DNA from: Phyllobacterium endophyticum
GTDB lineage: Bacteria; Pseudomonadota; Alphaproteobacteria; Rhizobiales; Rhizobiaceae
Assembly (NCBI RefSeq): GCF_003010935.1
Contig: NZ_PGGN01000001.1
Coordinates: forward strand, 1,364,001-1,428,000
Direction: 5' to 3'
DNA: 64,000 bases
Both the position numbers and the translations under genes were made by a program. Positions 28,961 through 40,312 of the stretch are shown here, piece by piece. Position 1 is the first letter of the stretch. Each line of letters opens with the position of its first letter. Below the pieces are notes generated by a model that was given only the letters and a program-made list of their open reading frames with translations, was not told the DNA's origin and did no database searches.

Positions 28961-29830
28961 GTGAAGAAGAATATTGTCACACTGATGGGTGTCCTGAGTG
29001 GCCTGTTGAGTGCCGGAACCGCTCATGCAGCGCAGCCGGAGCCTTGGCAGATGACGTTCCAGCCAGCAGCTTCGGCAATCATGGAGCAAATCATCTGGTT
29101 CGAGCGCTACACGCTGTGGTTTATCGTTCCGATTACGCTCTTTGTGATGGTTCTGCTTGCTTGGGTTATGTTCCGCTATCGCGCCAGCGCGAATCCGGTT
29201 CCGTCAAAGACAAGTCACAATACGGCGGTTGAGATTATCTGGACGGTAGGTCCTGTCGTCGTCCTTTTATTTCTCGCGATCCCGTCCTTTCAGTTGCTGA
29301 CGGCTCAATATTCGCCTGAAGACCCGAAGCTCACGATCAAGGCAACTGGCTATCAGTGGTATTGGGGTTACGAATATCAGGCTGGCGAGGCTCCCGTGTC
29401 GTTCGACTCCGTCATGTTGAAGGAGACCGATCGCGCGGCGACGGGGAAGGAAGACAAAAAGGCCTATCCGCGTCTGTTGGCCGTCGACAATGAAATGGTT
29501 GTTCCAGTTAACACGACTGTGCGGCTGCTGGTGACTGGCGCAGATGTCATCCACTCGTTCTCCATGCCTGCTTTCGGCGTGAAGATGGATGCAGTTGCCG
29601 GCCGCAGCAATGAGACATGGTTCAAGGCGGACAAGGAAGGCATGTATTACGGTCAGTGTTCGCAGATATGCGGCAAGGATCATGCCTTCATGCCGATCGC
29701 CATCCACGTCGTTTCCCAGGATAAGTACGACGCATGGTTCACAGCTGCGGGGAAAGACCTTCCTGGCGCGTACAAGACACTGGCCGCGGCGATCGACGCA
29801 GACAAGAATGTAAGCGTAGCTGGCAACTAA
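28961..29830 (+). CDS. coxB: Cytochrome c oxidase subunit II
   Basis: The 289-residue protein has a signal peptide, two transmembrane helices (about 45-70 and 90-112) and a periplasmic CuA cupredoxin domain with GYQWYWGYEY (aromatic electron-entry patch) and the CuA ligands in YGQCSQICGKDHAFMPI. It receives electrons from cytochrome c. The start is GTG at 28961 with GGGAG eight nt upstream, giving MKKNIVTLMG. It heads the operon coxB-coxA-ctaB-coxF-ctaG-coxC, the terminal oxidase of the aerobic chain in the inner membrane. Confidence 0.95.
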   Translation: MKKNIVTLMGVLSGLLSAGTAHAAQPEPWQMTFQPAASAIMEQIIWFERYTLWFIVPITLFVMVLLAWVMFRYRASANPVPSKTSHNTAVEIIWTVGPVVVLLFLAIPSFQLLTAQYSPEDPKLTIKATGYQWYWGYEYQAGEAPVSFDSVMLKETDRAATGKEDKKAYPRLLAVDNEMVVPVNTTVRLLVTGADVIHSFSMPAFGVKMDAVAGRSNETWFKADKEGMYYGQCSQICGKDHAFMPIAIHVVSQDKYDAWFTAAGKDLPGAYKTLAAAIDADKNVSVAGN

Positions 29831-29848
29831 GCCGCTTCACGCGATTAA

Positions 29849-31522
<1,674 letters not shown>

Positions 31523-31530
31523 CGATGGGT

Positions 31531-31558
31531 GCCGGGACTGATTTCAGAGGGTCCCGGC
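31531..31558 (+). promoter_or_regulatory. Intercistronic hairpin between coxA and ctaB
   Basis: GCCGGGAC, a 12-nt loop and GTCCCGGC form a perfect 8-bp stem 8 bp after the coxA stop and 26 bp before the ctaB ATG. No T tract follows. It could stabilise the coxBA part of the message, act as a processing site, or partly terminate transcription. Confidence 0.5.
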
Positions 31559-31584
31559 GTCCGCCAAAAGACAAGACAGATCGA

Positions 31585-32529
31585 ATGGCTTTTATTGAGA
31601 AGAACGCAGATATCAGTTCGAGCACTGGCCTCTCGGAAGCCAGTGCATCGGATTATGTCGCGCTGCTCAAGCCGCGCGTGATGTCGCTAGTTGTTTTCAC
31701 CGGCTTCGTCGGGATGATGGCGGCTCCGGGGCAGATCAACCCGGTTTTGGCGGCCATCGCCATATTGTGTATCGCCGTGGGCGCAGGTGCTTCCGGCGCA
31801 CTCAACATGTGGTACGATTCCGACATCGACGCCGTGATGAAGCGTACCTCCCGGCGGCCGATTCCTGCCGGTCGTATCTCACGCCAGGAAGTGCTGACGT
31901 TTGGCCTTCTGCTCTCGGCCTTCTCCGTTGTGACGCTGGGCCTTTTCGTCAATCACCTGTCGGCCTTTCTCCTCGCCTTCACCATTTTCTTCTATGCGGT
32001 TATCTACACGATGTGGCTGAAGCGTACGACGCCGCAGAACATCGTCATCGGTGGTGCGGCGGGTGCATTCCCGCCCATGATAGGCTGGGCCGCGGTGACC
32101 AATTCGATCAGCATGGAAAGCGTCGTGCTTTTTCTGATCATCTTCCTTTGGACGCCGCCGCACTTCTGGGCATTGTCGCTGTTCATGTCGGATGATTATG
32201 AAAAGGCGAAGATACCGATGATGCCTAACGTTGCAGGTCCGGCATCGACAAAGTTCCAGATTTTTCTTTATACGCTTCTCGTTGCACCTGTCGGGATTCT
32301 CCCTTGGGTGATGGGATTCGCGGGTCCAGTCTACGGCGTTTTTTCTGCGGCAATGGGAGTTGCATTCCTCTCTGCAGCCTGGACGGTTTGGCAGGCTCCG
32401 GTCGGTGACGCGATGATTAAGCCCGCAAAGAAGATGTTTGCTTTTTCCATCTTTTATCTGTTCAGCCTTTACGCGGTACTTCTCGGCGAAATTCTGGTGA
32501 GCAAAGCATTATTGGTAGCGGGCTTATGA
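31585..32529 (+). CDS. ctaB: Protoheme IX farnesyltransferase (heme O synthase)
   Basis: The 314-residue UbiA-superfamily membrane enzyme farnesylates haem b to haem O, the precursor of haem a for CoxA. It has the first motif [21 protein letters not shown] in part, [20 protein letters not shown] in part, and [12 protein letters not shown], with about eight or nine hydrophobic segments. The frame extends upstream into coxA, but the ATG at 31585 ([13 protein letters not shown]) matches the usual family start; an ATG at 31525 is a weaker alternative. The stop overlaps the coxF start as ATGA. Confidence 0.94.
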   Translation: MAFIEKNADISSSTGLSEASASDYVALLKPRVMSLVVFTGFVGMMAAPGQINPVLAAIAILCIAVGAGASGALNMWYDSDIDAVMKRTSRRPIPAGRISRQEVLTFGLLLSAFSVVTLGLFVNHLSAFLLAFTIFFYAVIYTMWLKRTTPQNIVIGGAAGAFPPMIGWAAVTNSISMESVVLFLIIFLWTPPHFWALSLFMSDDYEKAKIPMMPNVAGPASTKFQIFLYTLLVAPVGILPWVMGFAGPVYGVFSAAMGVAFLSAAWTVWQAPVGDAMIKPAKKMFAFSIFYLFSLYAVLLGEILVSKALLVAGL

Positions 32530-32705
32530 ACATGAGTAACGATCTCGTAACTCTCACGGACAAGCAGAAGAAAGCACAGCGCAGCCGTTCCCTGGCATTG
32601 GCGTTGGCCTTGGCTGCGTTTGTGATTGTTGTTTATGTCGGCACGTGGGCGAAGATTGGTGCCAACCACTCTCAGACAGCGCCTGTAACGAGGCCTTTGC
32701 AATGA
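32526..32705 (+). CDS. coxF: CoxF-like small membrane protein
   Basis: This short frame encodes 59 residues: [20 protein letters not shown], then a single hydrophobic helix (about 23-39, [17 protein letters not shown]) and a short tail. It begins inside the ctaB stop (ATGA) and its own stop overlaps the ctaG start (ATGA), so it is translationally coupled on both sides. Position, length and single span match the small CoxF proteins found between ctaB and ctaG in rhizobial oxidase operons. A role in oxidase assembly is inferred from context only. Confidence 0.8.
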   Translation: MNMSNDLVTLTDKQKKAQRSRSLALALALAAFVIVVYVGTWAKIGANHSQTAPVTRPLQ

Positions 32706-33304
32706 GCGCCGCTGTACAGAAGCGAAAGGTTTCGGACCGGACTATTGCGATCGCGTGTCTTGCCTTTTTCTTCGGCATGGTTGGCATGGCGTTTGCTGCC
32801 GTTCCTCTCTACGCGATGTTCTGTCAGGTCACAGGTTATGGCGGTACGACCCAGCGGGTCGATCAGATGTCCGATACAATACTCGACAAGAAAATCACCG
32901 TCCGCTTCGACGCTAATACATCTGGTGGTCTGCCGTGGAGTTTCGAACCAGTGCAGCGTGAGGTCACCATGAATATCGGCGAGACGAAGCTGATCAAATA
33001 TGACGCCAGAAACATTGTTGAAAGACCGACTGCGGGACGAGCCTCATTCAATGTGACGCCGCAGGCGGCAGGAGCCTATTTCAACAAGGTCGAGTGCTTC
33101 TGCTTCACCGACACTGTCCTGCAGCCGGGCGAAGATCTCGAGATGCCAGTCGTCTTCTTTGTCGATCCGGACATTGTAAATGCCCCCGAATTGAAGGGCG
33201 TCAACACAATCACCCTGTCCTACACATTCTTTCCAATCCCAATGCCGGCACCAGTTGCTGCTAACGCCGGGGCCAAGAAGAATGACAATTCAGGACAGCT
33301 CTAA
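32702..33304 (+). CDS. ctaG: Cytochrome c oxidase assembly protein CtaG/Cox11
   Basis: The 200-residue protein has one N-terminal membrane anchor (about 13-35) and a periplasmic beta domain with the copper-binding motif [16 protein letters not shown] and a further Cys near the helix ([12 protein letters not shown]). Cox11 delivers copper to the CuB site of CoxA. The ATG at 32702 overlaps the coxF stop; the longer upstream frame overlaps coxF and is rejected. coxC follows after 56 bp. Confidence 0.95.
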   Translation: MSAAVQKRKVSDRTIAIACLAFFFGMVGMAFAAVPLYAMFCQVTGYGGTTQRVDQMSDTILDKKITVRFDANTSGGLPWSFEPVQREVTMNIGETKLIKYDARNIVERPTAGRASFNVTPQAAGAYFNKVECFCFTDTVLQPGEDLEMPVVFFVDPDIVNAPELKGVNTITLSYTFFPIPMPAPVAANAGAKKNDNSGQL

Positions 33305-33360
33305 ACAGCGCTGGTTCATTGCCGGCGCCCAACCAATAAACAGACCTTGCGGGGGTTAGA

Positions 33361-34239
33361 ATGGCCGATACGCACCAAAAGAACCATGACTACCATATTA
33401 TCGATCCCAGCCCGTGGCCCTTCCTTGGCTCGGTAGGCGCGTTCGTTCTCGCCATCGGTGGCATTGCTTACATGCGTTATCACAGCGGTGGCGAACTTGT
33501 CCTTTTCAACGCCAACCTGACAAGCCCCTGGATATTGCTGATAGGTGTCGCGATCGTACTTTACACGATGTATGGGTGGTGGTCCGACACGATAAAGGAA
33601 AGCAAGGAAGGTCATCACACTCGCGTCGTGTCGTTGCATCTGCGCTACGGCATGATCATGTTCATCGCGTCAGAAGTGATGTTCTTCGTCGCCTGGTTCT
33701 GGGCGTTCTTCGATGCCAGTCTATTTCCAGGAGAAGCAGCGCAAGTAGCGCGGACGGCCTTCACCGGCGGTGTATGGCCCCCAAAGGGTATTGAGGTTCT
33801 CGACCCCCTGCACCTGCCGCTTTATAATACGGTTATCCTGCTTTTGTCTGGCACGACGGTCACATGGGCGCACCATGCGCTGATCCACAGTGATCGCAAG
33901 GGCTTGATCACTGGCCTGACACTCACAGTGCTGCTTGGTCTGCTCTTTTCCTCAGTGCAGGCTTACGAATACATTCACGCTCCGTTTGCGTTCAAGGATT
34001 CGATCTACGGTGCGACGTTCTTCATGGCCACGGGATTCCACGGTTTCCACGTCATCGTCGGAACGATTTTCCTGGCCGTATGCTTGCTTCGTTCTCTCCG
34101 CGGTGACTTTACACCATCAAAGCATTTCGGCTTCGAGGCGGCCGCTTGGTATTGGCACTTTGTGGACGTGGTCTGGCTGTTCCTGTTCTTCTCGATTTAT
34201 GTCTGGGCATCATGGGGTGCTCCGATAGCAGTGGAATAG
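33361..34239 (+). CDS. coxC: Cytochrome c oxidase subunit III
   Basis: The 292-residue protein has seven hydrophobic helices and typical segments: HDYHIIDPSPWPFLGS at the N-terminus, LRYGMIMFIASEVMFFVAWFW in part, FHGFHVIVGTIFL, and FEAAAWYWHFVDVVWLFLF in part. Subunit III stabilises the oxidase and bears no metal. GGGGG lies upstream of the ATG at moderate spacing. A strong intrinsic terminator follows, so this is the end of the oxidase operon proper. Confidence 0.97.
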   Translation: MADTHQKNHDYHIIDPSPWPFLGSVGAFVLAIGGIAYMRYHSGGELVLFNANLTSPWILLIGVAIVLYTMYGWWSDTIKESKEGHHTRVVSLHLRYGMIMFIASEVMFFVAWFWAFFDASLFPGEAAQVARTAFTGGVWPPKGIEVLDPLHLPLYNTVILLLSGTTVTWAHHALIHSDRKGLITGLTLTVLLGLLFSSVQAYEYIHAPFAFKDSIYGATFFMATGFHGFHVIVGTIFLAVCLLRSLRGDFTPSKHFGFEAAAWYWHFVDVVWLFLFFSIYVWASWGAPIAVE

Positions 34240-34263
34240 GCGAATTCGTCTAAATTCTTGCGG

Positions 34264-34296
34264 GCGGTCGTGGGAACACGGCCGCTCTCTCTTTTT
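34264..34296 (+). terminator. Rho-independent terminator after coxC
   Basis: A 9-bp stem (GCGGTCGTG / CACGGCCGC, one G-U pair) closes a GGAA tetraloop and is followed by TCTCTCTTTTT. It begins 24 bp after the coxC stop and is the clearest terminator in the window. Confidence 0.88.
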
Positions 34297-34366
34297 CAGC
34301 ACATTTCTGGGCAACTATCGAAGGAAGACCGCAAAGCCAGAACTTCCTTTCCAGCTTCGAGAGCGA

Positions 34367-34768
34367 ATGACAATGAACGAAGATTCGGCACTGTATCCGA
34401 CAGTCTACCCGGTCACTGCCGGTCTAAAGGCGCGCTGCCCGCGATGCGGGCAGGGGAACTTGTTCAATGGCTTTCTTGAGCCGGCCAAGGGTTGTTCGAG
34501 CTGTGGACTTGACTACTCATTTATAGACACCGGGGAAGGGCCCGCGGTTCTGGTGATGCTCCTGGTCGGGTTTATCGTCGTGGGCCTTGCTCTGTGGATG
34601 GAGGTGACGTTTGATCCGCCCTTGTGGTTGCACTTCATTTTGTGGATACCCCTGGCGCTTGCCCTCTCTTTGTTGAGCTTGCGCTGGATGAAGGGTGTCC
34701 TGATCGCTTTGCAATACAAACACAAAGCCGCCGAGGGGCGGCTTGATCTATCGGCCTGCCATGACTGA
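34367..34768 (+). CDS. DUF983 zinc-ribbon membrane protein
   Basis: The 133-residue protein has two CxxC pairs in an N-terminal zinc-ribbon (KARCPRCGQGNLF and GCSSCGLDYS) and two transmembrane helices (about 60-82 and 88-108). DUF983 proteins commonly accompany cytochrome oxidase genes in alphaproteobacteria; their function is not established and may concern metal handling or oxidase assembly. Two ATGs (34367 and 34373) are possible. The end overlaps the surf1 start by 8 bp. Confidence 0.88.
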   Translation: MTMNEDSALYPTVYPVTAGLKARCPRCGQGNLFNGFLEPAKGCSSCGLDYSFIDTGEGPAVLVMLLVGFIVVGLALWMEVTFDPPLWLHFILWIPLALALSLLSLRWMKGVLIALQYKHKAAEGRLDLSACHD

Positions 34769-35561
34769 GATAACTAAGGCACTGCGAAGTGAGGGTTTCC
34801 CTTGGATGAAGTTCATTCTGGGAGCGATTGTTTTCGCAATTCTGATTGCCCTTGGTACGTGGCAGGTCGAACGCCTGTTCTGGAAAGAAAGCTTGCTGGC
34901 TGAGATAGAAGCCAGAACCCACGCGAAACCGGTATCTCTTGCCGATGTCGAGACTATCTGGGCAACCCAGAGGGACGTCGATTATCGCACCGTTACTGTC
35001 ACAGGACGGCTGCTCAACGACCGCGAGCGCCACTATTTCGCAACCTATGACGGTACCTCCGGCTTTTACATTTATACGCCGCTTTTGCTTGATGATGGTC
35101 GTGCGGTATTCATTAATCGCGGCTTTGTGCCTTATGATCGGAAGAACTCGGTTACTCGGCCTGCTGGCCAGATCGAGGGACAGGTGACGATCACCGGACT
35201 CGCCCGCAATCCGCTGGCTGAGAAGCCTTCTTCCGTTGTGCCGAACAACGACCTCGTGAGAAATGTCTATTATTGGAAGGACCTCCCGGTGATGGCGGGG
35301 CAATCAGGAATCGCCGATGATAAACTGATCCCGTTCTTCATCGATGCTGACAAGACCTCCAATCCGGGCGGGCTGCCAGTTGGCGGTGTCACGATTATCG
35401 ACTTGCCAAACAGCCACCTGCAATATGCGATCACCTGGTATGGTCTCGCAATGACGCTCCTCGCGGTGGCCGGCGTTTCCCTTTGGCAACGATACCATCC
35501 TAAGGATCCAAGCGGCCCGGAAGCCGATCAATCTCAAGCTTCGGACTTGACTTCCCGCTAA
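34761..35561 (+). CDS. surf1: SURF1-family cytochrome oxidase assembly protein
   Basis: The 266-residue protein has a helix near each end (about 17-36 and 220-242) with a periplasmic domain between: [40 protein letters not shown] in part, GFVPYDRK, and the C-terminal [16 protein letters not shown], all SURF1 landmarks. SURF1 helps insert haem a into CoxA. The ATG at 34761 lies within the DUF983 end (8-bp overlap), giving coupled translation. It lies beyond the coxC terminator, so this block has its own promoter or depends on read-through. Confidence 0.93.
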   Translation: MTEITKALRSEGFPWMKFILGAIVFAILIALGTWQVERLFWKESLLAEIEARTHAKPVSLADVETIWATQRDVDYRTVTVTGRLLNDRERHYFATYDGTSGFYIYTPLLLDDGRAVFINRGFVPYDRKNSVTRPAGQIEGQVTITGLARNPLAEKPSSVVPNNDLVRNVYYWKDLPVMAGQSGIADDKLIPFFIDADKTSNPGGLPVGGVTIIDLPNSHLQYAITWYGLAMTLLAVAGVSLWQRYHPKDPSGPEADQSQASDLTSR

Positions 35562-35596
35562 ATGCCGCCCAATTCCAACGACACCGCAACTCTTCC

Positions 35597-36613
35597 ATGA
35601 GACTTGAATCGATGGCTCAAAAGAAACCACTGACAATCCGCCTGTGCGGGCCGCGCGGGTTTTGCGCCGGTGTGGATCGTGCCATCCAGATCGTGGTGCT
35701 GGCCTTGAAAAAGTATGGCGCGCCTGTCTACGTTCGACATGAAATTGTACACAACCGCTATGTCGTCGAAGGCCTGCAAGCCCGGGGTGCCGTTTTCGTA
35801 GAAGAGCTCGACGAAATACCTGCGGAGCATCGCAGTCAGCCCGTCGTTTTTTCCGCACATGGTGTACCGAAATCTGTTCCAACCGACGCCGAGAGCAAGA
35901 ACCTCTTTTATCTTGATGCGACCTGCCCATTGGTATCCAAAGTTCATAAACAGGCCATGCGTCATCAGCGACTCGGACGGCACGTCATTCTCGTTGGCCA
36001 CTCCGGCCATCCTGAGGTGATCGGCACCATGGGCCAGTTACCGGACGGGGCGGTGACTTTGATCGAAACCATCGATGACGCGGAAGTCTATGTTCCGCAG
36101 GATCCGGACAATCTCGGCTTCGTCACACAGACGACACTCTCCGTCGACGATACCGCGGGAATCATTGCGACTTTGCAGCGGCGTTTTCCAGCCTTGACCG
36201 CTCCAGCCGCGGAATCGATCTGCTACGCAACCACAAACCGCCAGGATGCCGTCAAGGCGGCGGCACCGGGCTGCGATCTTTTCCTCGTTGTCGGTGCGCC
36301 GAATTCTTCCAATTCGAAGCGACTGGTCGAGGTAGCCGAGCGTTCAGGAGCCTTGCAATCGCTGCTGGTCCAAAGAGCCAGCGACATCGATTGGTCAAGA
36401 GTCGGCGACGTTTCGGTGGTTGGGCTCTCCGCCGGGGCATCCGCGCCTGAAATTATTGTCGATGAAATCATCCAGTCATTCTCGGACCGGTATCTTGTGT
36501 CCATCGAACTAGCGGAAACAACCATCGAAACCGAGAACTTCCATGTAATGCGCGATTTGCGCGATGTGGAACTGACGAGCGCCGACATGGCTTTCGTCAA
36601 CGGCAGCCGGTAA
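35597..36613 (+). CDS. ispH: 4-hydroxy-3-methylbut-2-enyl diphosphate reductase
   Basis: The 338-residue [4Fe-4S] enzyme performs the last step of the MEP pathway, giving IPP and DMAPP. The three cluster cysteines are in [23 protein letters not shown] and [34 protein letters not shown] and TQTTLSVDD are further landmarks. An ATG five codons in (35612) is an alternative start. It uses product of the pathway begun by dxs at 22.7 kb and is followed by thrB after 8 bp. Confidence 0.96.
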   Translation: MRLESMAQKKPLTIRLCGPRGFCAGVDRAIQIVVLALKKYGAPVYVRHEIVHNRYVVEGLQARGAVFVEELDEIPAEHRSQPVVFSAHGVPKSVPTDAESKNLFYLDATCPLVSKVHKQAMRHQRLGRHVILVGHSGHPEVIGTMGQLPDGAVTLIETIDDAEVYVPQDPDNLGFVTQTTLSVDDTAGIIATLQRRFPALTAPAAESICYATTNRQDAVKAAAPGCDLFLVVGAPNSSNSKRLVEVAERSGALQSLLVQRASDIDWSRVGDVSVVGLSAGASAPEIIVDEIIQSFSDRYLVSIELAETTIETENFHVMRDLRDVELTSADMAFVNGSR

Positions 36614-36621
36614 GAACCCAT

Positions 36622-37602
36622 ATGGCCGTTTACACTGACATCAACGAAATCGAGCTCGCGTATTTCCTCAAGGAATACGACATCGGTGACTTGCTTTCCT
36701 ACAAGGGCATTGCCGAAGGCGTCGAGAACTCCAATTATCTGCTGCACACGAGCACTGGGTCTTATATTCTGACGTTGTATGAGAAACGGGTGAACAGCAA
36801 TGATTTGCCGTTCTTTCTGGGTCTGATGCGTCATTTGGCGGGCAAGGGTATCAACTGTCCTCTGCCGGTCAACCGGAAGTCCGGTTCGAGCATTGGCGAG
36901 CTAGCCGGGCGTCCCGCCGCAATCGTCACGTTCCTCGAAGGGATGTGGATGCGCCGTCCGACCGTGCACCATTGCCATGCTTTGGGTGAGGCCATGGCGC
37001 GGATGCACTTGGCGGGCGAGGATTTCCCGATGCGTCGTCGAAACGCGCTCTCGGTCGATGGCTGGCGGCCGCTATGGGACAATTCCAAGGCTGGGGCGGA
37101 TCGGGTGGAGTTCGGCCTTGCAAACGAAACAGAAGCCGATCTCGCGTTCTTTGAGGCCAATTGGCCCTCACACTTGCCTTCGGGCGTAATCCATGCCGAT
37201 CTATTTCCAGACAATGTATTCTTCCTTGGGAACAGGCTGTCCGGGCTCATCGATTTCTATTTCGCCTGTACCGACCTACTCGCCTATGACGTCGCTGTCT
37301 GCCTGAATGCCTGGTGCTTCGAGAAGGATCATTCCTTCAATCTAACGAAGGGTGCCGCTTTGCTTCGTGGATATACTTCCGTGCGGTCTCTCTCTGATGA
37401 CGAGGCGGCGAGCCTGCCTATTCTAGCACGTGGTTCGGCGCTGCGGTTCATGTTGACGAGGCTCTACGATTGGCTGAATACGCCGGAAGGTAGTCTGGTC
37501 GTCAAGAAAGATCCGATGGAGTACATCAGGAGAATGCGCTTTCACCGCCAGATCAAATCCCCTGAGGAATACGGTCTTGCCCTGGAGGGAGCGAGGACGT
37601 GA
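36622..37602 (+). CDS. thrB: Homoserine kinase, APH-fold type
   Basis: The 326-residue kinase belongs to the aminoglycoside-phosphotransferase-like ThrB type, not the GHMP type of E. coli. It has [18 protein letters not shown] in the nucleotide region and the catalytic [14 protein letters not shown] followed by [17 protein letters not shown] (metal-binding Asp). It phosphorylates homoserine on the way to threonine; the next enzyme, ThrC, is encoded 8 kb away at 45-46.5 kb. The gene lies 8 bp after ispH, and its TGA overlaps the GTG start of rnhA. Confidence 0.95.
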   Translation: MAVYTDINEIELAYFLKEYDIGDLLSYKGIAEGVENSNYLLHTSTGSYILTLYEKRVNSNDLPFFLGLMRHLAGKGINCPLPVNRKSGSSIGELAGRPAAIVTFLEGMWMRRPTVHHCHALGEAMARMHLAGEDFPMRRRNALSVDGWRPLWDNSKAGADRVEFGLANETEADLAFFEANWPSHLPSGVIHADLFPDNVFFLGNRLSGLIDFYFACTDLLAYDVAVCLNAWCFEKDHSFNLTKGAALLRGYTSVRSLSDDEAASLPILARGSALRFMLTRLYDWLNTPEGSLVVKKDPMEYIRRMRFHRQIKSPEEYGLALEGART

Positions 37603-38054
37603 AGGAAATACAAGCTTTCACCGATGGAGCCTGTTCGGGAAATCCCGGCCCGGGGGGCTGGGGCGCCGTATTGCGCTGGAACGACAACGAGAAAGAGCTT
37701 TCCGGCGGGGAGGCTGACACAACCAATAATCGCATGGAATTGATGGCCGCGATCTCTGCGCTGAATGCGTTGAAAGAGCCTTGCCACGTCGACCTTTACA
37801 CGGACTCCGTCTATGTCCGCGATGGGATATCGGGATGGATCGACGGCTGGAAACGCAATGGCTGGAAAACCGCTGCAAAAAAACCGGTCAAAAATGCTGA
37901 ACTCTGGCAAGCATTGGATGAAGCGCGCAAGCGTCACAAGGTCGTCTGGCATTGGGTCAAGGGTCATGCTGGACACCCCGAGAACGAACGAGCCGATGAA
38001 TTGGCTCGCGCAGGGATGGCTCCGTTCAAGCAGAAGCGAATACCGCAAGCTTGA
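37599..38054 (+). CDS. rnhA: Ribonuclease HI
   Basis: The 151-residue enzyme removes RNA from RNA-DNA hybrids. The four acidic catalytic residues are in [16 protein letters not shown] (D9), [10 protein letters not shown] (Glu), [12 protein letters not shown] (Asp) and [11 protein letters not shown] (Asp), and KPVKNAELW and [12 protein letters not shown] belong to the substrate-binding region. The start is GTG at 37599, overlapping the thrB stop as GTGA, with GGAGGGAGCGAGG upstream. This is the end of the ispH-thrB-rnhA operon. Confidence 0.95.
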   Translation: MKEIQAFTDGACSGNPGPGGWGAVLRWNDNEKELSGGEADTTNNRMELMAAISALNALKEPCHVDLYTDSVYVRDGISGWIDGWKRNGWKTAAKKPVKNAELWQALDEARKRHKVVWHWVKGHAGHPENERADELARAGMAPFKQKRIPQA

Positions 38055-38107
38055 TTGACCACTGGAGAACTCAGTTCCGCTTGAGTGGGAGGCGTGGTCT
38101 GGGTGGC

Positions 38108-38135
38108 GGGGGCAGAACCAAATGGATTCGCCCCC
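38108..38135. terminator. Hairpin between convergent rnhA and peroxiredoxin genes
   Basis: GGGGGC and GCCCCC form a 6-bp GC stem with a 16-nt loop that can add GAA/TTC pairing. It lies between two convergent stops. There is no T tract, so efficiency is uncertain. Confidence 0.4.
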
Positions 38136-38150
38136 ATGAGCAACTTTATG

Positions 38151-38636
38151 TCAAAGTTGCTGCAGGATGGTCGCGGCGCTGGAGGTTGTCGCCTGACCGG
38201 TTGTCTCTTCGATGTTTAGCTGCTTGAGCACCCCGTCCTCGACAAGCATCGAATAGCGCCTGGAGCGTACGCCCATATAGCCAGCCGCCAGATCGACATC
38301 GAGGCCTACGGCTTTGGTGAAGGTGGCATTCCCGTCCGACAAATACTGTATCTTGCCTTCACCATTTGTCGCTTTCGCCCAAGCGCCCATGACGTGTGGA
38401 TCATTGACGGAGACCACGACGATCGTGTCCACCCCTTTTGCCAGGATGGCATCGCGATTCTCGAGGTAGCCGGGCAAATGATTCATGCTGCAAGTTGGTG
38501 TGAATGCGCCGGGCACCGCGAACAGAACAACTCTCTTGCCCCCGAACAAAGCGTCAGAGCGGACTTCTCTGACACCGTCGTCTGATTTCATCTTGAATAT
38601 TGCTTCGGGCAAACGCTCGCCTACCTGGATCGTCAT
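38151..38636 (-). CDS. Single-cysteine peroxiredoxin (Prx5/AhpE-like redoxin)
   Basis: The 161-residue protein has the Prx active site VPGAFTPTCSMNHLPGY with the peroxidatic Cys49 and the later RRYSMLVEDG. No other cysteine exists in the sequence, so it is a 1-Cys enzyme that needs an outside thiol (glutathione or glutaredoxin) as reductant. It reduces H2O2 or organic peroxides in the cytosol. It is monocistronic and shares a convergent end with rnhA. Confidence 0.93.
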   Translation of the reverse strand: MTIQVGERLPEAIFKMKSDDGVREVRSDALFGGKRVVLFAVPGAFTPTCSMNHLPGYLENRDAILAKGVDTIVVVSVNDPHVMGAWAKATNGEGKIQYLSDGNATFTKAVGLDVDLAAGYMGVRSRRYSMLVEDGVLKQLNIEETTGQATTSSAATILQQL

Positions 38637-38706
38637 GTATTTGCTTCCTTATCGGGGTGATGTGTCTGATGGCGCATAGGACGATTGTCTCGTAAAGTCG
38701 AGAACA

Positions 38707-39507
38707 CTATTCCTCCACGCTTATTGTTCCTGAGACCGCATTCTGTCCCTGAACAAGCGTGTAGTTCAGTGGAGGTGTTCTCTTGTTTTTTCCCGATATG
38801 ACAGGCACCGAGAACACAGCCTTGCTTGCCTCACGCGTCTTTAGTTTGGACATTCCCAGCGTGACCGTACCATCGCCTGCAACGAAAAGATCCACATCGC
38901 CATCTTCAGGAGGCAGAGCAACTGCTATGCGCACGCGATCGTCTTGACGTATCGCATTTAATGCGCCGAATGTCGCTGACGCTTCGCCCGGCAATTGCTC
39001 GAATGCAGAATCGATCAGCGTTCTAGTTAGCGCATTGGTTTCTCTGGTGTTGTCGACTGCAAAGTCAAACTCCGCTTTGACGGGAATGCAGATTGTCTCG
39101 CAAATCCCGAGAAATGCGTGGCCTTTCAGGTAAGCGGGCTTGCCAGGATCGATCAATGTAAAAGTGACTGGCAGAGAAACCGGCTTCTTGTATCCGGCCC
39201 AGCGAGTGCGCCCTTCCTCGAAGCGGTGCGGCGTGGGAAACGACAGGACGTAGCTTTTGATATTGGTGCTCCCGGCGAGGTCCAGTTCCGGCGGCACACC
39301 CGCGTCGCCCGGTTCCCGCCAATAAGTCTTCCAGCCAGGATCAAGCTGGATTTCTATAGCTCCGCGCATTTCCGGCGCGGGCTGCCCAGGATTGTCAACG
39401 ATAAGTCTGACGTTGCCGCCGGGCGTTTTGGTCCAATCGGAACTGGCGGTATGGCCAGGCGTCGCAAACGCGAGCGTAGCGGCAAAAAGTAGCAGTTGTA
39501 TTCTCAT
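38707..39507 (-). CDS. Periplasmic protein with a DsbD N-terminal-like domain
   Basis: The 266-residue protein has a signal peptide (MRIQLLLFAATLAFATPGHTA) and an immunoglobulin-like domain related to the DsbD alpha domain: IEIQLDPGWKTYWREPGDAG, FPTPHRFEEG, and a cysteine pair in FLGICETICIPVKAEF. There is no membrane thiol-transfer domain, so it is a stand-alone version; the pair may relay electrons or bind copper. The frame is open 20 codons further upstream, but the ATG at 39507 begins a normal signal peptide. It is divergent from yqgE. Confidence 0.83.
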   Translation of the reverse strand: MRIQLLLFAATLAFATPGHTASSDWTKTPGGNVRLIVDNPGQPAPEMRGAIEIQLDPGWKTYWREPGDAGVPPELDLAGSTNIKSYVLSFPTPHRFEEGRTRWAGYKKPVSLPVTFTLIDPGKPAYLKGHAFLGICETICIPVKAEFDFAVDNTRETNALTRTLIDSAFEQLPGEASATFGALNAIRQDDRVRIAVALPPEDGDVDLFVAGDGTVTLGMSKLKTREASKAVFSVPVISGKNKRTPPLNYTLVQGQNAVSGTISVEE

Positions 39508-39680
39508 GTTCAGACCATTGCAGGCCTTTTGGGCGCGATCAAGGATGCGACTGAGTTTGCTCATCATTTCTGTGTGAGAAATTGCGCGCAGGGGTGTGCC
39601 TGCTTCTCCAATTCAGCATCATTTACAATTCGTTACCTAAAGCCGTTGTCATTTACAGAATCCTTGGTACCCTTATTGTC

Positions 39681-40283
39681 ATGGATATTTTCAGAGACGC
39701 CAACAAAGAGACGGGATTTCTGAATGGTCAGTTCCTCCTTGCCATGCCGGGGATGGATGACAGCCGTTTTGCGCGCTCGGTAATCTACATCTGCGCGCAC
39801 TCGGAAAAAGGCGCCATGGGATTGATCATCAATCGTGTTCAGGACATGGAGTTTTCAGATATTCTTGTTCAACTTGGCGTACTCGACGAGCAGCAGGCAA
39901 TCATGATGCCCGAACGCACACGGGATTTTCTCGTGCGCAACGGCGGCCCTGTCGAAATGCGGCGCGGGTTTGTACTCCATTCCGACGACTACCTCACGGA
40001 CTCGACCATGCCGGTGGCGGAGGAGATTTGCCTGACGGGAACTGTTGATATCCTCCGCGCTATCTCCGGCGGACGCGGGCCGCGGAAAGCGCTGATGACC
40101 CTGGGCTATTCTGGGTGGGCCTCGGGCCAGCTCGAAACCGAAATTGCCAATAATGGCTGGCTGACGTGCAAGGCACCGCAGGAACTGCTGTTCGACACGG
40201 ATATTGACAGCAAGTATGACCGCATCCTCGCATATATGGGCGTTGACCCATCAAGGCTGGCCAGCGTCGCCGGTCACGCCTAG
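39681..40283 (+). CDS. yqgE: UPF0301 protein YqgE/AlgH
   Basis: The 200-residue protein has the YqgE features [39 protein letters not shown] in part, [15 protein letters not shown] and [19 protein letters not shown] in part. The family is widespread in proteobacteria and named for AlgH, but its biochemical role is unknown. The frame opens at 39582, but the ATG at 39681 ([11 protein letters not shown]) matches the family start. It is convergent with the GGDEF/EAL gene, 29 bp apart. Confidence 0.93.
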   Translation: MDIFRDANKETGFLNGQFLLAMPGMDDSRFARSVIYICAHSEKGAMGLIINRVQDMEFSDILVQLGVLDEQQAIMMPERTRDFLVRNGGPVEMRRGFVLHSDDYLTDSTMPVAEEICLTGTVDILRAISGGRGPRKALMTLGYSGWASGQLETEIANNGWLTCKAPQELLFDTDIDSKYDRILAYMGVDPSRLASVAGHA

Positions 40284-40312
40284 ATCAGCTAAGTCCTCAG
40301 ACGGTTTGTTCT

